Below, one piece after another: positions 25,556 to 29,290 of a DNA stretch of 29,290 nucleotides (positions are counted from its first letter, which is position 1; each line of letters begins with the position of its first letter). The notes beneath the pieces were generated by a model, which was given only the letters and a program-made list of their open reading frames with translations, did not search any database and was not told the origin of the DNA. Position numbers and translations under genes: made by a program. The DNA is from Rikenella sp. (lineage in GTDB: Bacteria > Bacteroidota > Bacteroidia > Bacteroidales > Rikenellaceae), in contig JAIDFC010000102.1 in the NCBI GenBank assembly GCA_029054535.1, positions 1 through 29,290 on the forward strand. The letters are read 5' to 3'.

Positions 25556-28136
25556 CGGTGCCTGCGAGGATATCTATAACCTGCGTTACCGCGCCGGTTC
25601 GTTCGAGACGGTCTGCGCTCCGCAGTTGATTCGTCCGGTGAATGATTGGTCCGGTTTTAGTGCGGTTATTCGGCTGGACGATATGCCCGAAGATGAGTAT
25701 GCGGCCCGTCGGGGCGATGAATTGTGGCGGGTGCGTCTGGCGGAGGGGAGTGCCTTGCCGCAGGAGAAGATCATGGATTTTCCGAAAGGAGCTGCGGATG
25801 CGCGGTATTTCGGCTTCGGGCGGATGCTCTACGTGAACTACGAGCAGGGGGGCGAGCTGCAGGAGCAGTGTTTCCGCTACCGGGACAACGCCTTCGAGCG
25901 GGTCGATTTCGCGGCCGTCGCCCCTCCGGCGATGCAGGTCGCGTGCGACGACATGAAGTCGGCGGCAAAAGAGGAGTTTGCCCCCAATCCGCAGAGAGAC
26001 TATTCGGCCGTCAAGATCGCGCACATCGAGCGTTATGACGACGACCCGGCCTCGAACAAAGAGGATTTTTTCTACAACGTCGGCGTCGGCGCCCTGAACG
26101 AAGAGGGCTACATCTTTGGGACTGCCTATATCTTCGCCGCCTACAAACTCTTCGACGGGTCGATCGTCAAACCCGGCGCTCTGGGCGTAGTCTCCGGCGA
26201 CCGGGGAACTTTCGTCGGCTCTCCCTATCTGTATCGGTATACGAAAAAAGAGGGTGTTTTCGATTATTACGGTCGGGTGCAGGGGGTTCGGCCGACCGTT
26301 TCGGTCGTCGTCCCGCCCGAGGTGGCGGACAACGACCTGATCCGGAGCGTCGTTCTGTTGTCGACCCGCAACGAACCGACCTGGGAGTACGAAAAGGTCC
26401 ACGAAAAGTACGGAACGGAGGGTTACCCGGCGGTCAGCCAAGGGTACGGCGTCTACGACTGTAGCCATGGGTGTATCTGGAACGCCGCCCTGGACGAACC
26501 CCAAAACACGTTCTACGAGGTGGCCGAACTCGACTTCCGGGCGGGGAAAAATTCGGTCGTGCTGACCTGGACCGAACACTACGAACACATCGTGAACAAC
26601 CCGGTCTACGAGGCCAACTATTCGATCCACGAGACCCGCTCGGGCGGTAAGTACGAATACAACAACCGGATGCACATCTTCGACCTCCGGCCCCGATTGT
26701 ACGTCCCGCCGACCGATGCCGTCTTTATGGACGGTTATGCGAATGAAAAACGGGTCGAGAGTCCGGACATTCGGTGCGGAATCGATTATACGCTGACCGT
26801 CGACGGCCGGACGGTCGTCGTCCGTACGACCTTTCCCGGTCACTACTGGGAACGGAAGCAGACCCAGGCGGCGAAACCGACTCCGGACTCTCCGGATCCC
26901 GGCCCCGAACCGATCGTCGTCCGAACCCGTCTGTGGTACATCCGAGCCTTGCACTCTTATCCCGACAGTCGGGCCGAGAGGGCGGACATCTGGGTGCAGG
27001 AGGCGGGTCGGACGATCGCCCATAAATCCGTCCCGCTGATCTCCAGCCCGGGGGCCAACCTCTCGTTCCGTCAGTTGCAGATCGAGTACGACTCGAACAA
27101 CAAGGTTACCACCTGGACGCAGCGCAATACGATTCCGGAACGGTTGGAGCTGGCGGAGGATCCGGACTCGGATTACGTCCCGGCGCCGGATGCGGAGACG
27201 AATCCTGTGTTGCTCGAACCGAACAAGATACAGGTTTCCCGCTCCTCGAACCCGTTTGTCTACGATCCGGCACACATCTACACAGTCGGCGGCAGCGGCG
27301 AGCGGATTCGGCAGATCATCTCGACCGCCGAGCGAATGACCGAAGCCGTCTACGGCTACCAGCCGCTGCTGGTCTTTACCGACCGCACGGTCTACGCCCT
27401 GGAGAGCGGTGAGGGGGAGATGCTCTATGCCCGTACGATTCCGATCCTCTCGCGGACGATCGTCGAGGGAACCAACGCCGTGGAGGGCGAAGGAGCAGTC
27501 TTTTTCGTCTCCACATCCGGCATAACGGCTATCGTTCGCGGTCAGATCTCCTCCGTATCCGATGCGATGAAACGATGGGCCGGTCTGCGGCCGGCCGACG
27601 AGGTTTTGGCCGATTTCGACGACTATGCCCGCTCAGCTCGATTGATGTTCAATCGCAAGGAGTCGGAGTTGATTGTCTATAATCCGGCCACCGATTATGC
27701 CTATATCTATTCGCTCTCGGGCCAGTATTGGACGCGGCGGGCGTGGGATGGGGTAGTGGAACCCTATTTCAACGAGTTGGCGACCGAGGCGGGTGTCGCT
27801 TCACTCTCGGAGGAGGACCCGGCGAGGCCGGTGGCGGAGTGTCGATTGATCACCCGTCCGTTGAAGCTCGGTTCGCTGGAGTACAAACGCCTGGAGACGC
27901 TCGCCGCCCGGATGCGGCGGGGCGAGGGGCTGAGTTTTAGGTTGGAGGTCGAGGGGTCGGACGACGCGATCCGATGGTTTTCGTTGCGGTCGGAGCAGAA
28001 CCGATCGATGATTCGTCGCACGCCGTCATCGTTTCGCTACCACAGGTTCCGATTGGTGGGGAGCGGGGCGGACTACCTGACGATCACGCATTTCGACGTC
28101 GAGTTTTACAACCGTTTTATCCACCGCCTGCGATGA
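25485..28136 (+). CDS. Tail nozzle/hub-like protein
   Basis: An 883-aa protein whose N-terminus (SLPIQGINRAESDDTVADG followed by CEDIYNLRYR) is typical of large beta-propeller podoviral tail-hub or nozzle proteins of the P22 gp10 kind, which close the portal after packaging and carry tail fibres. Many short beta-type repeats follow (for example FTDRTVYALESGEG, AVFFVSTSGITAI, NRKESELIVYNPATDYAYIY), as expected for propeller blades. A Pro-rich insert lies near residues 465-480. It starts inside the preceding gene and its stop overlaps the start of the XRE gene. The fold is inferred from sequence style. Confidence 0.68.
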   Translation: MERARQSLPIQGINRAESDDTVADGACEDIYNLRYRAGSFETVCAPQLIRPVNDWSGFSAVIRLDDMPEDEYAARRGDELWRVRLAEGSALPQEKIMDFPKGAADARYFGFGRMLYVNYEQGGELQEQCFRYRDNAFERVDFAAVAPPAMQVACDDMKSAAKEEFAPNPQRDYSAVKIAHIERYDDDPASNKEDFFYNVGVGALNEEGYIFGTAYIFAAYKLFDGSIVKPGALGVVSGDRGTFVGSPYLYRYTKKEGVFDYYGRVQGVRPTVSVVVPPEVADNDLIRSVVLLSTRNEPTWEYEKVHEKYGTEGYPAVSQGYGVYDCSHGCIWNAALDEPQNTFYEVAELDFRAGKNSVVLTWTEHYEHIVNNPVYEANYSIHETRSGGKYEYNNRMHIFDLRPRLYVPPTDAVFMDGYANEKRVESPDIRCGIDYTLTVDGRTVVVRTTFPGHYWERKQTQAAKPTPDSPDPGPEPIVVRTRLWYIRALHSYPDSRAERADIWVQEAGRTIAHKSVPLISSPGANLSFRQLQIEYDSNNKVTTWTQRNTIPERLELAEDPDSDYVPAPDAETNPVLLEPNKIQVSRSSNPFVYDPAHIYTVGGSGERIRQIISTAERMTEAVYGYQPLLVFTDRTVYALESGEGEMLYARTIPILSRTIVEGTNAVEGEGAVFFVSTSGITAIVRGQISSVSDAMKRWAGLRPADEVLADFDDYARSARLMFNRKESELIVYNPATDYAYIYSLSGQYWTRRAWDGVVEPYFNELATEAGVASLSEEDPARPVAECRLITRPLKLGSLEYKRLETLAARMRRGEGLSFRLEVEGSDDAIRWFSLRSEQNRSMIRRTPSSFRYHRFRLVGSGADYLTITHFDVEFYNRFIHRLR

Positions 28137-28360
28137 AAAACCGATTAGACACGAAGTTGGAGCGTGAGCGGATCGGGCGCATTGTCCGAGCGCGTCGCGA
28201 GGAGTTGCGTCTCACGTTGCGTGAGTTGTCGACAGAGAGCGGTGTAGCTCTCGGAGCCTTGTCTCAGCTGGAGCGGGGGCACAATTTCTCGGCTCACACC
28301 TTGATTCGGGTCTGCGACACGCTGGATCTGAGAATCTCGGTGGTTACGGAGGTCGGGTAG
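28133..28360 (+). CDS. XRE-family HTH regulator
   Basis: A 75-aa single-domain regulator: IGRIVRARREELRLTLRELS, then TESGVALGALSQLERGHNFSAHTLIRVCDTL is a standard XRE/HTH_3 DNA-binding fold (about residues 12-65). Its ATG overlaps the TGA of the tail gene (ATGA), so it is translated with late structural genes, an unusual place for a regulator. It is the last phage gene before the attachment site. No HipA or toxin partner follows it. It could regulate late transcription or excision. A longer in-frame reading from 27974 is a shadow of the tail gene. Confidence 0.82.
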   Translation: MKNRLDTKLERERIGRIVRARREELRLTLRELSTESGVALGALSQLERGHNFSAHTLIRVCDTLDLRISVVTEVG

Positions 28361-28375
28361 GGGCTCGAGGGTTTA

Positions 28376-28402
28376 TGCTCTAGAAGAGCAAAATAAGAGC
28401 AA
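28376..28402 (+). repeat. AGAGCA repeats near the attachment site
   Basis: TGCTCT (28376-28381) is inverted relative to AGAGCA (28385-28390), and AAGAGCAA occurs twice 11 bases apart (28384-28391 and 28395-28402), so on one DNA face. They lie about 60-85 bases from the tRNA remnant, where integrase or excisionase arm sites are expected. There is no T-tract, so it is not a good terminator. Confidence 0.35.
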
Positions 28403-28459
28403 TGGAGATTTTGGTAATATCTAATTTGCAATAAATCAATCATATATATTTATTTGTTA

Positions 28460-28506
28460 TTCGTCTGGGGGGCGAGTGGTCGCAAGTTCGAATCTTGTCA
28501 CCCCGA
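28460..28506 (+). other. Attachment site: 3' half of a tRNA-Pro(GGG) gene
   Basis: From 28465 the sequence reads as a tRNA 3' half: anticodon loop CTGGGGG with anticodon GGG at 28467-28469, stem 3' strand GCGAG, variable loop TGGTC, T-stem/loop GCAAG-TTCGAAT-CTTGT (28482-28498), acceptor strand CACCCCG and discriminator A at 28506. No matching CGGGGTG acceptor or D-arm exists upstream, where the DNA is AT-rich phage-side sequence. This is the mark of integration into a tRNA gene, with the phage copy of the 3' end restoring the intact tRNA at the other prophage end. The bases TTCGT (28460-28464) can still pair weakly with the anticodon stem. Confidence 0.8.
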
Positions 28507-28514
28507 CATTAAGG

Positions 28515-28562
28515 AAAGCCTTGTAAATTCGTTGTTTAGACGGCGATTTACAAGGCTTTTTT
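28515..28562 (+). terminator. Strong terminator of the interrupted tRNA gene
   Basis: A 14-bp perfect stem, AAAGCCTTGTAAAT (28515-28528) with ATTTACAAGGCTTT (28546-28559), is followed by TTT (28560-28562) to give a run of six T. It starts 8 bases after the tRNA remnant and would be the original host tRNA terminator. It also insulates host DNA from phage read-through. Confidence 0.85.
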
Positions 28563-28626
28563 CGTTTTTACGCGAATGTTTACCGGGGCTGTGCAGACAC
28601 AGATCTTGGCCGTTGTCTTCGGCGTT

Positions 28627-28694
28627 GATATTCATCCGAGTCCTTGAAATGTGCCCCATGACTGAAATTGAAATCAGGTATGCGGATGAATATC
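28627..28694. repeat. 12-bp inverted repeat at the 3' end of the DUF4272 gene
   Basis: GATATTCATCCG (28627-28638) and CGGATGAATATC (28683-28694) are perfect inverted copies 44 bases apart. The second copy is inside the last codons of the DUF4272 gene, the first just beyond its stop. A 3' hairpin in the mRNA is possible; no T-run follows. Confidence 0.4.
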
Positions 28695-29290
28695 GTCCCA
28701 GTCGGCGCCGTTGTTCGAGCCGATCAGCCAGTTGAAAGCATAATGACGCTCCATGACGATATCACCGTTGAGTTCCGCCGGGGCATCCTGGTTGTTGATC
28801 CGCGCTTCGACGCAAGCCCAGTCGTAGCGCAAGGTCAGATCGGCGGCGTCTAAGATTTCTGCCTCGGACCGCATCCGAATGCGAGATAACAGTTCGTCCA
28901 TATCCCTCTGTTTGTCCAGAAAATCGCCCATCGCTTGGATGTCGGATATTTCGGACGGGAATCGTAGCTCGTCGACGATTCCGGTGGCCCAGAAGAGTGG
29001 ATGGGCGGCTTCGTAACGCCATTCAAATGGCCAGTTGGCAGATTGTTCCGGTTTCGGATCGGCGAGGTAAGCCTTCTCTTTTTCGGTCAGGAAGGGACGG
29101 AGGTCATATTGTTTGTCTCGGGCGTTGAACGTGTCAAGCTCCTTGTTGCGGTCGGGCTTTTCGGCTAGCATTCCATGGGCATAGGAGGCGAGGCTAAACA
29201 AGGTCACGGCTCGTCGGATCGTCTCTTCGGGAGTGCGGATTCGGGCTTCGCTCTCCATCACCTCGCAAAGCAGATGCTCGTTGAAAGGAA
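28674..29290 (-). CDS. DUF4272 protein, host gene (partial)
   Basis: The frame ends with TGA at 28676-28674 and is open to the right edge, so the true start is outside the window. GTG/ATG codons at 29261/29258 are internal, since FNEHLLCEV precedes MESEARIRTPEETIRRAVTL in frame. The order ARIRTPEEI-like helix, then LTEKEKAYL, then WPFEWRYEAAHPLFWATGIVDELRFP is characteristic of DUF4272, whose function is not known. It lies beyond the tRNA remnant and terminator, so it belongs to the host chromosome. Confidence 0.82.
   Translation of the reverse strand, partial: PFNEHLLCEVMESEARIRTPEETIRRAVTLFSLASYAHGMLAEKPDRNKELDTFNARDKQYDLRPFLTEKEKAYLADPKPEQSANWPFEWRYEAAHPLFWATGIVDELRFPSEISDIQAMGDFLDKQRDMDELLSRIRMRSEAEILDAADLTLRYDWACVEARINNQDAPAELNGDIVMERHYAFNWLIGSNNGADWDDIHPHT

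Noticed and set aside
25464..27275. 603-codon minus-strand frame antisense to the tail protein
   Set aside because: Arg/Val-rich composition without domain logic; the plus frame has proper tail-protein features and coupled neighbours.
28440..28506. A complete tRNA gene
   Set aside because: Only the anticodon-to-3' part is present; no D-arm or 5' acceptor strand can be found upstream.
1..29290. CRISPR array, insertion sequence, rRNA or integrase
   Set aside because: No regularly spaced repeats, transposase or recombinase motifs, or rRNA-like sequence were seen on either strand.

Overview
This window is most of the late (virion and packaging) region of a podovirus-like prophage, plus its right-hand junction with the host chromosome. 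The host is probably a GC-rich gut Bacteroidota, perhaps Alistipes-like. The reasons are: several intergenic regions carry the Bacteroidota -7 promoter element TAnnTTTG, most starts lack a Shine-Dalgarno sequence, and the phage genes have strongly GC-rich third positions. The genus is a guess.

Layout, left to right. (1) 1-2448, minus strand: scaffold-like protein, major capsid protein with an odd signal-peptide-like N-terminus, a terminator, and a small gene cut by the window edge. (2) 2488-4767, plus strand: a promoter, a small HTH protein and the large terminase. (3) 4768-8051, minus strand: a clearly AT-rich three-gene cassette with its own promoter, encoding a DUF262 protein, an AAA/ABC-type ATPase with DUF3696 (broken by a frameshift), and an unassigned third protein. 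It looks like an accessory defence or phage-exclusion cassette. (4) 8052-10148, minus strand: portal. (5) 10226-10829, plus strand: a lone Fic AMP-transferase with its own promoter and a C-terminal class III-type inhibitory motif. (6) 10851-24859, minus strand: three probable ejection proteins (225, 475 and 3966 aa). The largest is a giant polyvalent protein with two HExxxH metallopeptidase-like domains, several nuclease-like or LPD-type modules and hydrophobic segments. A 93-aa reading frame with excellent codon usage is nested out of frame inside it. (7) 24888-28360, plus strand: terminase-small-subunit-like protein, a large tail nozzle/hub-like protein and a small XRE regulator. This operon diverges from the ejection operon across a mirror-symmetric promoter region. 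(8) 28460-28506: the 3' half of a tRNA-Pro(GGG) gene followed by a strong terminator, read as the prophage attachment site. (9) 28674 to the end, minus strand: host DUF4272 gene running off the window.

How the parts fit: TerS/TerL and the portal package DNA into a capsid built on the scaffold; the nozzle/hub protein closes the head; the three ejection proteins would enter the host with the DNA, and the giant protein would bring enzymatic effectors against the recipient cell. Fic and the AT-rich cassette are accessory genes inserted between structural modules. They could act in the lysogen through toxin-type AMPylation and exclusion of competing phages. No integrase, early repressor region, lysis gene or replication gene is visible; these should lie beyond the left edge.
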